Assembly (NCBI RefSeq): GCF_042682565.1
Contig: NZ_JBHUIC010000001.1
Direction: 5' to 3' (one strand)
Length of the DNA: 64,000 nucleotides
Origin: Pistricoccus aurantiacus
Lineage (GTDB): Bacteria > Pseudomonadota > Gammaproteobacteria > Pseudomonadales > Halomonadaceae
The notes beneath the pieces are model-generated. The model was not told the DNA's origin, did not search any database, and saw nothing but the letters and a program-made list of their open reading frames with translations. This document shows positions 16,900 to 25,750 of this stretch, piece by piece. Each line of letters begins with the position of its first letter. Position 1 is the stretch's first letter. The translations under genes and the position numbers were made by a program.

Positions 16900-18783
16900 C
16901 TATTTCCGCTTGAGGATCACGCCTCGATCCCCGGCGGCGTAGACATCGCCTTGGGAAGTGACCTGCACCGCGCGAAGACCGGTGGTGATGCCGGAAGCTT
17001 CCGGCTGCCACTGCCCTGCCTCGAAACGCAGGATATTGCCGCTGGTGCCTACCACATAAGGGCCGACATCCGACGAACCGTCTATCGCAAGCAGATCGTC
17101 TCGCGCCCGGGCCGGGGTCAGCATCCAGCGCGTGCCGTCGAAATGACCCAGGGTGCCGGACAGCCCGATGATGAAGATATTGCTCAGGCTATCCCCCCAG
17201 ACGTCGTAGAGAAAGTTCTCGGTGCCGGCGTGGAATTCCGCCCAGTTCTCGCCGTTCCAGCGCAGGATAAGGCCGAAATCCCCCACCGCCAGGATATGCT
17301 CGTCGTCCATGCCCCAGATATTGTAGAGCGCCGATTTGGTACCGCTGGTCATGCGCTGCCAGCCCAGGCCGTCCCAGTGCAGGATCAGCCCTTCGTCACC
17401 CACCGCGTAGATCGAGTTTGGCCCGGTACCCCACATGGCGAGGATGGTGATATCCAGATGCAGGTCGTAATGCTTGTCCCACTTATCGCCGTCGAAGCGA
17501 AAGATCTGTCCCATCTGTCCACCGGCATACAGGCCACCCTGTCCCGCATCCCATAGACAGTGCACCGAGAGTTCGCTGGGGGCAGGCAATGTTTCCCAGA
17601 CGTCATTTTCAATGGGGTTTTTACAGCGCAGCACCGTGCCCGCTTCGCCACAGGCGTAGAGGGTGCCGTCCGGGCTCGCCCACAGGCCCCAGAGCTGGTG
17701 TCGGGTGCCGGAATCCATGACCTCCCAGTCGATGGCCTGTTCGGCGTTGGGATCCACCACCGGCGCCAGGGCCAGGGTGAAATCCGCCGCGGCGGTCATG
17801 ATGGTGCCGAAATCACCCACCGCCAGGGCTTCCCCGGTCGGCAGCGGCACGATGTCCATCAGATCGTGGCGGTTGTTGCTCTGCAACTGATCGAGACGGC
17901 TGCCCTTCAAGTAGTAGAGATGGCCCTGATCGCCGACCATCAGCACGCCGTCTTTATAGGTCTTGAGGGAACGCAGTCGTGGCATGGGCTTGTCGACCTT
18001 GACGTTCTCGAAGCGTCCGGCGTGATAGCGTACCAGCTCGCCGCGAAAACCGTTCTGGTCGATGAAGTAGCGCCCGCCGGCCAGCAGCAGTTCGTCGTCG
18101 CCAAGCGCCAGCACGGTCATGAAGCCGCAACCGAAAGGGCAATCCAACTGTTGCCAGGTCCCATCGCCGGCGCTGCTCAGCACCGTGCCTTCACCGCCCA
18201 CTGCGTAGAGCTGGCCGTTGGGGGTGCGGGTGATACCGCGCAGATTGATCGTGGTACCGCTGTCTTCACGCAGCCATGTCTCTCCCTCGAGGGTCAGGAT
18301 TATGCCGTCGTCGCCTACCGCCCAGGCGCGGCCGGTCTCGTCGCCGGTAATGTCGAACAAAGGCGTGTTTTCCTCGCAGGAGGCGAAACGTTCCGTCCGC
18401 TCGTCAATGATGCCACCGCGCTGCAGACGCCATTGGTCGCCATCGAAATGAAGGATGGTGCCCATCCAGCCCACGGCGTAAAGACTGGAGCGATCAAGAC
18501 CCCAGATGGCGTGCAGCGGCAGCCGTATCGGTGTTTCCATGCGATGCCAGAGGCTGTCGTCCTGCGCAGGAGTGCCGTCGAAGTGCAGGACCATGCCTTC
18601 ATCGCCGACCACGAACACTTCGCTGCTGGATGCCCAGCCGGACCACAGCACGTCGCCGTCACCGGCGCTGACTTCCGGCACCCGATGCCAGGGCGCCTGA
18701 TGCGGGGCTTCGGGATCGCCCACCCCGAACAAATCGCGAAACAATTGGCGGCGGGGGTTTACAGCGGTATCAGAGGGACTCAT
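16900..18783 (-). CDS. Cytoplasmic 14-repeat beta-propeller protein of the molybdoenzyme operon
   Basis: The ATG at 18783 is used because AAGGAATTCC precedes it; this gives 627 residues. There is no signal peptide or membrane span. Fourteen copies of a motif like LYAVGDEGLILHWDG run along the protein, with W-G dipeptides between them. Fourteen such units suit two seven-bladed propellers, or one with irregular blades (inference). The function is unknown. It is the last gene of the molybdoenzyme operon, 22 bases after the P-loop ATPase gene, so it may act in assembly, cofactor handling or docking. A Ycf48/HCF136-like or RCC1-like fold is the nearest broad comparison. Confidence 0.75.
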   Translation of the reverse strand: MSPSDTAVNPRRQLFRDLFGVGDPEAPHQAPWHRVPEVSAGDGDVLWSGWASSSEVFVVGDEGMVLHFDGTPAQDDSLWHRMETPIRLPLHAIWGLDRSSLYAVGWMGTILHFDGDQWRLQRGGIIDERTERFASCEENTPLFDITGDETGRAWAVGDDGIILTLEGETWLREDSGTTINLRGITRTPNGQLYAVGGEGTVLSSAGDGTWQQLDCPFGCGFMTVLALGDDELLLAGGRYFIDQNGFRGELVRYHAGRFENVKVDKPMPRLRSLKTYKDGVLMVGDQGHLYYLKGSRLDQLQSNNRHDLMDIVPLPTGEALAVGDFGTIMTAAADFTLALAPVVDPNAEQAIDWEVMDSGTRHQLWGLWASPDGTLYACGEAGTVLRCKNPIENDVWETLPAPSELSVHCLWDAGQGGLYAGGQMGQIFRFDGDKWDKHYDLHLDITILAMWGTGPNSIYAVGDEGLILHWDGLGWQRMTSGTKSALYNIWGMDDEHILAVGDFGLILRWNGENWAEFHAGTENFLYDVWGDSLSNIFIIGLSGTLGHFDGTRWMLTPARARDDLLAIDGSSDVGPYVVGTSGNILRFEAGQWQPEASGITTGLRAVQVTSQGDVYAAGDRGVILKRK

Positions 18784-18805
18784 GGAATTCCTTGTTCGAG
18801 CTAGC

Positions 18806-19942
18806 TTATTCGCTGCGTTCGCCATCGCCGGAAAGGCGACCTTGTTCGGCGTTCAGCATGGCTTCGATTTCCTGACGGACAGCATCGCGCTCTTCCGGCG
18901 GCAAGCCGGCCAGGGCATCTTCCAGATCGGAAGACTCGAGATTCTTCTCGAAGGCATCCCCCAGGGAGTGCACCGCAGCCTGAGAGAATTCCGCCTGGGC
19001 TTTTGCCACGCAGGCGTCCACCACCGGCGTGAATGCCTGGGCGGCGGGGCTCTGCGGATGCGCGACCACCACCGGCGTGCCCAGATCGGAGCCGGAGGCG
19101 AGTTCCAGTGCCAGAGGAATCTGGGTGAGGGATTCGATACCGGCCCGAGCCAGACTTTCCACCAGATGATCCCGGGGAAAGAGATGAAACTCACCGCTGC
19201 AGTGCGGACAGGTAATGCCGGACATGTTTTCCACCACGCCTAGCATCGGCAGGCCTCGCTCATGGCAGAAACGCACCGCCTTCAAGCTGTCCATCAGCGC
19301 CACGTCCTGTGGCGTGGTGGCAAGCAAGGCCGAGACGTTCGCGCCTTCTAGCATGTCCGCCAAGGTGATCAGTTCGTTGCCGGTGCCCGGGGGCATGTCG
19401 ACGATCAGGAAATCCAGCTCCCCCCAGTCGAAGGAACCCACCAGATGATGCATGAAGTCGTGCTTGTAGGCGTCTCGCCAGACGATGGGGGTATCGTCGC
19501 TTTCCATCAGAAAGGCCAGCGACCCCACCTTGACCGGATGCGCCAGGGAATCCTCCGTGAAATTCTTGGTCCCCAGGCCCTGATCGCTCAGGCGCACGTG
19601 CTCCCCGGCAAAGCCGAAGAAACGGCTCTGATTGGGACCGTGAATATCCGCATCCGCCACCCCGACCCGATAGCCGCGCTGGGCAAGACCGGTGGCCAGA
19701 TTGGCGGAGACGGTGCTCTTGCCCACGCCGCCCTTGTTGGCCATCACAAGGATGATCTGATCGATGCGCTCGAGACGGCTTTCGATCAGCAGCTTTTCAT
19801 GGTGAGGCTTGTCCAGGCTGCAGTGGGGCTCATGGGGACAGAACTGACAGGAATGGCCCAGCCCGCAATCCGCCGGGCTGAGCTTGAGTTCCTCGTTATT
19901 GTTCGCTGAGTCATTGCCTACGTTGAGGTAGGAAACCGACAT
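18806..19942 (-). CDS. Mrp/Nbp35-like P-loop ATPase with N-terminal four-cysteine motif
   Basis: This is a member of the Mrp/ApbC/Nbp35 family of iron-sulfur cluster carriers. Its 378 residues contain the deviant Walker A KGGVGKST (residues 70-77), the MPPGTGNE motif and a CPHC pair at 245-248, which in this family bridges a [4Fe-4S] cluster between two monomers. It also has C26, C32, C35 and C41 (C-x5-C-x2-C-x5-C), an N-terminal cluster site typical of eukaryotic Nbp35 and absent from ordinary bacterial Mrp. The last ~100 residues are an acidic extension. Position directly after the heme-subunit gene suggests FeS loading of the molybdoenzyme (inference). Confidence 0.85.
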   Translation of the reverse strand: MSVSYLNVGNDSANNNEELKLSPADCGLGHSCQFCPHEPHCSLDKPHHEKLLIESRLERIDQIILVMANKGGVGKSTVSANLATGLAQRGYRVGVADADIHGPNQSRFFGFAGEHVRLSDQGLGTKNFTEDSLAHPVKVGSLAFLMESDDTPIVWRDAYKHDFMHHLVGSFDWGELDFLIVDMPPGTGNELITLADMLEGANVSALLATTPQDVALMDSLKAVRFCHERGLPMLGVVENMSGITCPHCSGEFHLFPRDHLVESLARAGIESLTQIPLALELASGSDLGTPVVVAHPQSPAAQAFTPVVDACVAKAQAEFSQAAVHSLGDAFEKNLESSDLEDALAGLPPEERDAVRQEIEAMLNAEQGRLSGDGERSE

Positions 19943-19950
19943 TCCGACAC

Positions 19951-20784
19951 CTATTGATTGGACGTTTGAGCCGATGCTTGGGCCTGGGCTTTCTGATCAC
20001 CCTCGATAGTGTTATCCAGCAGAATCCACCCCTGGGTAACGCGCTTGTTGCCATCCCGCCCCCCCTCATTGCCTTGCCACACGGCGAAGCTGATGGGGAT
20101 CTCATCCTGGGTCAAGTCGATCTGATGCTCTCCTTCGGTGCCGATTTCCCGGGACATCACCAGATGCCACTCCCAGTCGACGGGATTGCGACCCGTGATA
20201 TAAGCGACATCACCGCTGACCGGTTGTTCGGGCAACATGGTGGTACTGAAATAGCCGCCGGCGGCCAGGTCTTCCACGACATACTCGCGATCCGCGCGCC
20301 AGTACCAGATATTGACGGGTTTATCCGGACCGCTGCCCATCATGTAGGACGTATCCGTACTGCCGTCGAGAGCGAACTGAATGGCCGCGGCATCACGAAA
20401 GCCGTCGATGGTGGTGCCGACGTTCTTGGAGGTGTCCTTCCAGCGCAGACGCACATAGAAACGATCCGAGCTGCGGGCGACCTGAAAATACAGGTTCGTG
20501 CCCTTGTCCGCATCGAAGCGCAGTTTCGTCGACGGGTGTACCGGCGGCGCCACGCTCAGATAGGTGCGATAGCTGGGAATGCGGTCCCAGACGATGTCGT
20601 CCGGATCATCGAGACTACGCAGGTAGATGAAGTCCGGCACCCGGCCCACCTTGACGGTGTCCCAAGGCTGTACTTCCTGGATATTGGGGTTCTCGAACTC
20701 CGAAAATTCCGCCAAGGCGACGCCGGATAGCGGCAGTCCGATCAAAAGCGCCGCCAGGTAGTTGATTGAGCGCTGCATTCTCAT
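19951..20784 (-). CDS. Heme b-binding gamma subunit of type II molybdoenzyme (DdhC/SerC/EbdC-like)
   Basis: This periplasmic subunit passes electrons between the FeS subunit and an external carrier. It has a Sec-type signal peptide (residues ~1-25, cleavage after VALA) and a 250-residue mature domain. The family signature MMGSGPDKPVNIWYW is at ~148-162. In ethylbenzene dehydrogenase heme b is held by a Met and a Lys; M148 or M149 and K247 (NKRVTQGW) are the candidates here. The start has GAGGAGAGAG upstream. The fourth position in the operon matches ddh/ser/clr clusters. Confidence 0.85.
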   Translation of the reverse strand: MRMQRSINYLAALLIGLPLSGVALAEFSEFENPNIQEVQPWDTVKVGRVPDFIYLRSLDDPDDIVWDRIPSYRTYLSVAPPVHPSTKLRFDADKGTNLYFQVARSSDRFYVRLRWKDTSKNVGTTIDGFRDAAAIQFALDGSTDTSYMMGSGPDKPVNIWYWRADREYVVEDLAAGGYFSTTMLPEQPVSGDVAYITGRNPVDWEWHLVMSREIGTEGEHQIDLTQDEIPISFAVWQGNEGGRDGNKRVTQGWILLDNTIEGDQKAQAQASAQTSNQ

Positions 20785-20794
20785 CTCTCTCTCC

Positions 20795-21538
20795 TCAATT
20801 CCACAGGTTCTGGTCGAGGGCGCGGCCCTTGCTCGCGGCGTCCTTCGTCTTTTCGTCGTAAGGCCCGATCCGCGCTTCGAGCTCGACCAGTTGATTCCTG
20901 GCCCACTCCGGCAGATCTTCGATCAGACGTATCAGGGTCGCATCCAGCATCAGGTTCGTTTCACGGGCGACCTGCTTCTGAATAACCTCAAGCAGCGGCA
21001 CCAGACAGCGCTTGAGAAAATCCCGCTGGGCGCGACGATAGGCATCCGGCTCCTTGCGTTGCGCGAGCGACTGAGCTTCCAGATGGGTCAATACCGCCAT
21101 GAACTCGAGCATGGTACTCAGATGATCCGGTTCTTCGGTACGGCCCTCGTCTCCCAACGCTGCCTTCAGGCCGAAATACTTGTAAAAGGCTTGCACGTTG
21201 AGCATGAACGTAGGGCGCGCAATGCCGTCGAGCAGCTCCGAATACTCGCCAGCCACCAGCGCGACCTGGGGCTTGCCCTGACGACCGTGGTGAAAAACAC
21301 GAATATAGCCGGATTCCAGTTCGACGAAGTCGGCGCTGGCGGGCTGGCAAGGCCAGGGGCGCCCGGTGACGGCTTGCCAGGCGCTATCCAGCGCCTGATA
21401 GAAGCTGCCATCCTCGAAGGCCTGTTGGGTTTCCGGCAAGGGGTGGCCAAAGGCCACTGCCGCCAGGCGATAGATGGCACTTTTAGCTTCCGCGCGCGCG
21501 GGGGAGTCCGCCATGGGCAGCCGTTGAGCCGTGGTCAT
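20795..21538 (-). CDS. TorD/DdhD-type molybdoenzyme assembly chaperone
   Basis: This 247-residue, mostly helical cytoplasmic protein has no signal peptide and the composition of the TorD/DmsD/NarJ group, which holds the apo-catalytic subunit until molybdenum cofactor is inserted and Tat export can occur. Supporting residues include FxVF-HHGRQGKPQ near 85 and the central ALGDEGRTEEPDHLSTMLEFMAVL segment, corresponding to the E-PDH-x-E region of this family. It lies between beta and gamma, the same place as ddhD, serD and clrD. Confidence 0.82.
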   Translation of the reverse strand: MTTAQRLPMADSPARAEAKSAIYRLAAVAFGHPLPETQQAFEDGSFYQALDSAWQAVTGRPWPCQPASADFVELESGYIRVFHHGRQGKPQVALVAGEYSELLDGIARPTFMLNVQAFYKYFGLKAALGDEGRTEEPDHLSTMLEFMAVLTHLEAQSLAQRKEPDAYRRAQRDFLKRCLVPLLEVIQKQVARETNLMLDATLIRLIEDLPEWARNQLVELEARIGPYDEKTKDAASKGRALDQNLWN

Positions 21539-21548
21539 CGTGTCGTCC

Positions 21549-22529
21549 TCAGCTCAGCTTGAACATTTCGGCGTGCTTGAAGCCGATCAGCGTATCCATC
21601 AGTTCGCTTTCCCGGCCTTCCCGTTTGGCCTGGCGCTCTCGCTTCACGGTCTCCAGCGCATCCTTGACGCCGCTGCCAAACAGGCTTTCCAGGTATTTGA
21701 GCGGCACCCTGGGCTCGTCCAGTTCCTCGCCGTTTGGCCCGAATTTCGATGGGGAAGAAGGCGGAACGTAGAAGACGTTGGGCTGAGTCCCCCATTCCGG
21801 ATGTAACGGCAGGGCGACCTTGTACTTTTCCACCAGGGTATGAATCGGACCTTCCTCGTCATCCCGATAGCCGATCCAGCGGATGCGGCCGACGCACTGA
21901 CGGGCACAGGCGGTAGCCAGGCCTTTCTCGATACGCGGATAGCAGAAGATGCACTTCTCGGACTTGGAGATTTCCTCGTTGAAGTAGACCTTCTTGTAGG
22001 GACAGGCGTTGACGCAGTAGCGATAGCCCCGGCAGCGCTCCTGGTCCACCAGCACGATGCCGTCCTCCTGACGCTTGTAGATGGCGTTGCGGGAACAGGC
22101 CGCCAGACAGGCCGGGTTGGCGCAGTGATTACACAGCCGCGGCAGGTAGAAGTAGTAGCTGTTGGGGTACTCGCCCTCGCCTTCGTCTTCGTTCCAGTTG
22201 GGCCCCCAGGTGGGCTTGACGTTGGGACGCAGCCAGGGGTCGGTGCCCGCCATCAGCGCGTCGTCGTAGTTGTATTCCCAGGGAATACCGTAATCTTCCA
22301 ACGTAGGCTGCCTGCTCAGCTTCAAGGCGCCTTCCTCGTCGAAACCACCGCCCATCTTCTGATAGTCGCGTGGATAGCCCGGCCCGGGCATGGTCTCCAC
22401 GTTGTTCCAGTACATGTATTCGCGACCGTTGCGGTTGGTCCACATCAACTTGCAGGCGGACGTACAGGTCTGGCAACCGATGCACTTGTTCAGATCCAGA
22501 ACCATGCTTATTTGGCGTTTGACAGCCAT
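21549..22529 (-). CDS. Four-cluster iron-sulfur beta subunit of type II molybdoenzyme
   Basis: This 326-residue electron-transfer subunit is of the DdhB/SerB/ClrB/EbdB type. The first cluster motif C16-x2-C19-x2-C22-x3-C26 is followed by CNHCANPACLAAC, CRGYRYCVNACPYKK and CIFCYPRIEKGLATACARQC. The Tyr in CRGYRYC replaces one cluster ligand, as in relatives where that cluster is [3Fe-4S]. It has no signal sequence, so it should be carried out by the Tat signal of the catalytic subunit. The start is preceded by GAGAGGAGAAATATC. Confidence 0.92.
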   Translation of the reverse strand: MAVKRQISMVLDLNKCIGCQTCTSACKLMWTNRNGREYMYWNNVETMPGPGYPRDYQKMGGGFDEEGALKLSRQPTLEDYGIPWEYNYDDALMAGTDPWLRPNVKPTWGPNWNEDEGEGEYPNSYYFYLPRLCNHCANPACLAACSRNAIYKRQEDGIVLVDQERCRGYRYCVNACPYKKVYFNEEISKSEKCIFCYPRIEKGLATACARQCVGRIRWIGYRDDEEGPIHTLVEKYKVALPLHPEWGTQPNVFYVPPSSPSKFGPNGEELDEPRVPLKYLESLFGSGVKDALETVKRERQAKREGRESELMDTLIGFKHAEMFKLS

Positions 22530-22564
22530 GATATTTCTCCTCTCGAACTGGTGCCGGTCAGGGT

Positions 22565-25324
22565 TCAGGCAATGATGTCTTGTGGTTTTGCCAGCTCGAT
22601 GTCGTAGCTACCCTCATGAGCCAACTGGTTGGCGTTCCACATCGCATACTTGAAGCCCAGATGGCCCCAGCCGCCGGCCATTTCCAATGGCTGCAGAAAG
22701 GTCGCCATGGAGTTGTTCATGGGCTTCTTGTGGATGTACTGATGTGGCTCCCAGCCGTGTTCCATCATGATCGTGTCGGCGGGGATGCTTGGATAGAACT
22801 TGGCCTGGGCAAAGAAATCGCCGTTGGCGTTGAACAGCCGCACCGTATCGCCGTCCTTGATGCCTCTTTCCTTCGCCAGTTGCGGGTTGATGTAGATATT
22901 GGGCTCGCCCCGCTGCAGGCGCAGCATGAACTTGTTGGAACGCCAGTTGGAGTGGATGCCCCAGCGAGTGTGAGGCGAGTAGAACGCCAGCGGATAGTTC
23001 GAGGCCGCGGGCCCGGCGGTGCCACGTCCGGTGGGTACCGCGGCGCCCATCTTCATGAACCAGGGGTGATCGCAGTAGAAGGTGATCCGCCCGGTCAGGG
23101 TATCGTAAGGCTTCTTGGTATCGGTCTGGGCGGTGAACGGGTTGTAAGGCTCGTCCTTCACCAAGGGCTGATTGGTGCCCGCCTTTTCGTTCAGAACGAT
23201 GAAGCCTTTCTCCGCTGCCTCTTCAATGGTTATGTCACCGTACTCCGGCGAATTTTCTACCATCCACTTGGTCACGTCGTAGTCGGTCATCAGCTTGCCG
23301 TCCATGGTGAAGTCGTCATGAATGGTATGCAGATCCCGGGTGACGTCGCCGTCCTCGATCGGTCCGATGCCGCGCTCGATGGCCCGCTCCTGAATCTTCT
23401 TGGTCAGCAGCGCCATGATGTCCCAGTCCGGCTTCGACTCGAAGATAGGCGGCACCGGGCGAGTGAAGACGTTACAGTAGCGGTGGAAGCCCTGAGTGCG
23501 CAGATCCCAGGCCTCGTAGTGGCTGGCCGCGGGCAATACGTAATCCGCCCACTGCGCGGTGGAGTCCAGGCGCGTGTTGATGTTGACGTAGAGTTCGCTG
23601 GCCTGTTCCAGATGCTGTCTACGGTATTCTTCGAGGTACTTGTTGCGCCGGAAGGTGTTGTCCGCCACGGAGATCATGCCCTTGATCTCGCCGTAGTAGG
23701 GCATCCAACCCTTGTCGATGGACTCCTGCATCATCTCTTCCATATCGTCGAGATCGAAACCCACCGCTTCCTTGAGCTTGGCGTTATCAAAATGCTTGCG
23801 AGCGCCGACTATCATGTTGCCGCGCTTGAACTCGCCGATGCCGCCGGCTTCGTAGCGGGGCAGCTTCTTGCCGCCAAAGTTGGCAAGCTCCGTCCAGCGC
23901 GGATGATTCCATACCACCCAGGAGGTATCCAGGCCGCCGGTCCTGCCGCCGTGGCCGGTCAGCGCCAGCGCCAGCGCATAGCCCCAGCCGGTGAACAGAC
24001 AGTTGGAATAGAAGGACGTGATATAGCCCAGCATGACGATGGCCTTGCGCGCTTCCGCCATGCGACGCGCCTCGCGGCGCACCATGTCCGCGTTCAGACC
24101 CGTGTGCGCCTCGGTGTCTTCCGGCGGAAACTTGGCAGCCTCCTTCTTGACGAATTCGAAGACCGGAGCGACGGTGAAACCCTCGAAATGGAATTCTCCT
24201 TCGATGGCAGGATCGACGTCGTCGAGTCTCAGGGTCTTGTCCGTGGAACCCATGGAGCCCTTGACCTTGACCGCCTTGTTGGTGTTGAGATCCCAGTGGT
24301 AGAAGACCTCCTCGGAGCCGCCCTCCTCCACATCGGATTCCCGCAGCATCTTCTGATTGTCGGTGCGCACCAGGATCGGCAGATCCGTCTGCTCCTTCAT
24401 GAAGTCGGGCTTGTAGAGCTTTTCCTCGATGATCACGTTGACCATGGAAATGGCCAGATAGGGATCGGTACCTTTCTTGATGGGCATCCACAGATCGGCG
24501 TGTATCGCGCTGGGATTCATGTCCGGAGCGGTGGAAACGATACGCGCGCCGTTGTGCTGCGCTTCCCAGATATAGTGGGCATCCGGGATCCGGGTGGCGT
24601 TGGGGTTGATCATGCCCAGCAGAATGTAGTCCGCATCGAACCAGGCATCCGAGGTGAAGCTTTCCAGGGGATTGCCATAGGCCAGATGCGCCCCGGTGTT
24701 CAGATCGCCCACCACGGTGAAACCGTCGAGCTGGATACCGCCCACCAGCGAGGAAAAGCGGTTGCCCGCGGATTGACGCATCATGGACTGGTTGCCGGAG
24801 CCCTGGTGAGTCTTGAGCTTGCCTGGGCCGTATTTCTCGAAGATATCGATGATCTTGTCGGCGATTTCCTCCGTGGCCTGATCCCAGGAAATACGCTGCC
24901 ACTTGTCTGCGCCGCGCTCACCGGCCCGTTTGAGCGGATAGTGGATACGGTCCGCCTCGTACATGGCGGTGGAGTGGATGGCGCCCTTCTGACAACCTCG
25001 CGGGTTGGCGTCCGGCACCTTGTCATTGACGGAAGGATACTTGGCGATCTGCTCCTCGCGGATGACGATGCCGTCCTTCACGTAGACGTCCCAGCCGCAG
25101 TTGCCCATGCAGTTGATGCAGTGGGCGGCGTGGCCGATCTTGTCCCAGGCCCATTCGTTGCGATACAGGTCTTCCCAGCCACGATACGGGTATTCATCGT
25201 TCAGGGTGTCACCGATGGGCTCGAGACGGTTGAGCGCCCAGACGTTGCCGCTGAGCAGCACGCCGGTACCGGTGAGCCCCATGCCTTTCAGGAAGTCCCG
25301 GCGCTTGAGTTTCCACATCCCCAT
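22565..25324 (-). CDS. Type II DMSO-reductase-family molybdopterin catalytic subunit
   Basis: This 919-residue Mo-bis-MGD enzyme starts with a Tat signal (KRRDFLKGMG, residues 7-16; cleavage near 30), so it acts in the periplasm. The N-terminal cluster motif H68-x3-C72-x3-C76-x34-C111 is the His-containing form of type II enzymes (NarG, SerA, DdhA, EbdA). D207 in VVGDLNTG is the candidate molybdenum ligand. The closest arrangement is dimethylsulfide dehydrogenase, selenate or chlorate reductase, or ethylbenzene-type hydroxylase; the sequence alone does not settle substrate or direction. The first ATG follows GAGGAGGAGAGG. Confidence 0.9.
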   Translation of the reverse strand: MGMWKLKRRDFLKGMGLTGTGVLLSGNVWALNRLEPIGDTLNDEYPYRGWEDLYRNEWAWDKIGHAAHCINCMGNCGWDVYVKDGIVIREEQIAKYPSVNDKVPDANPRGCQKGAIHSTAMYEADRIHYPLKRAGERGADKWQRISWDQATEEIADKIIDIFEKYGPGKLKTHQGSGNQSMMRQSAGNRFSSLVGGIQLDGFTVVGDLNTGAHLAYGNPLESFTSDAWFDADYILLGMINPNATRIPDAHYIWEAQHNGARIVSTAPDMNPSAIHADLWMPIKKGTDPYLAISMVNVIIEEKLYKPDFMKEQTDLPILVRTDNQKMLRESDVEEGGSEEVFYHWDLNTNKAVKVKGSMGSTDKTLRLDDVDPAIEGEFHFEGFTVAPVFEFVKKEAAKFPPEDTEAHTGLNADMVRREARRMAEARKAIVMLGYITSFYSNCLFTGWGYALALALTGHGGRTGGLDTSWVVWNHPRWTELANFGGKKLPRYEAGGIGEFKRGNMIVGARKHFDNAKLKEAVGFDLDDMEEMMQESIDKGWMPYYGEIKGMISVADNTFRRNKYLEEYRRQHLEQASELYVNINTRLDSTAQWADYVLPAASHYEAWDLRTQGFHRYCNVFTRPVPPIFESKPDWDIMALLTKKIQERAIERGIGPIEDGDVTRDLHTIHDDFTMDGKLMTDYDVTKWMVENSPEYGDITIEEAAEKGFIVLNEKAGTNQPLVKDEPYNPFTAQTDTKKPYDTLTGRITFYCDHPWFMKMGAAVPTGRGTAGPAASNYPLAFYSPHTRWGIHSNWRSNKFMLRLQRGEPNIYINPQLAKERGIKDGDTVRLFNANGDFFAQAKFYPSIPADTIMMEHGWEPHQYIHKKPMNNSMATFLQPLEMAGGWGHLGFKYAMWNANQLAHEGSYDIELAKPQDIIA

Positions 25325-25388
25325 GGTCCTCTCCTCCTCGTTGGCGAGCCTGCATGGGCCCTGCCTTTCTATGTTTTACAAGCTGATG

Positions 25389-25481
25389 TTTTTTACCAGG
25401 TACAGTGTCTTGCAAGATGCTGTTTTTTATGAATTGCTGTTTTTTATAAAGTACCCTGCCTTGCAAAATACGGTATTTTTT
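25389..25481. repeat. Phased T6 tracts and imperfect direct repeat
   Basis: Four runs of six T start at 25389, 25423, 25440 and 25476 (spacings 34, 17 and 36, close to multiples of 17). A ~30-base element with GTAC, TTGCAA and the T6 run occurs twice, 51-53 bases apart. The repeats lie between the predicted promoter and the catalytic gene. They could be a curved-DNA or protein-binding array, or an RNA element; function is not known. Confidence 0.55.
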
Positions 25482-25683
25482 CGAGTCACTTTTTAATCGA
25501 TCTACCCGATTCTAACCACGCTCGTTATGAACCAGGCTCGTTCAGCAACTACGGTTTTCGAAAATCAGGTCAGGTTGAAATGCCGGAAAATCCTGCCTCC
25601 TTTTACTATAGAAGGTTAATCCTGAATCCGGTTCTGCAAATTCCCTGGTTCACGCGATTTCGCGGTCTTCCACTCGGCAATAT

Positions 25684-25713
25684 ATTATATCAAGCTAATA
25701 TTTAATTATCTAA
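25684..25713 (-). promoter_or_regulatory. Predicted sigma70-type promoter of the molybdoenzyme operon
   Basis: On the minus strand a perfect -10 hexamer TATAAT (25689-25684) lies 18 bases after TTAGAT (25713-25708), which matches the -35 consensus only partly. The surrounding block is strongly AT-rich. It points toward the catalytic-subunit gene. A weak -35 box is compatible with activator dependence. Confidence 0.35.
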
Positions 25714-25750
25714 CAATAGCTTGAAGTAACCTTCGTTTACAGCAGGGTCA

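Noticed and set aside
22580..25432. Plus-strand open frame of 950 codons opposite the molybdoenzyme catalytic gene
   Set aside because: Its composition (Val, His, Gly-rich, no motifs) is that of an antisense shadow; the minus strand has an unambiguous Tat signal, cluster motif and molybdopterin domains.
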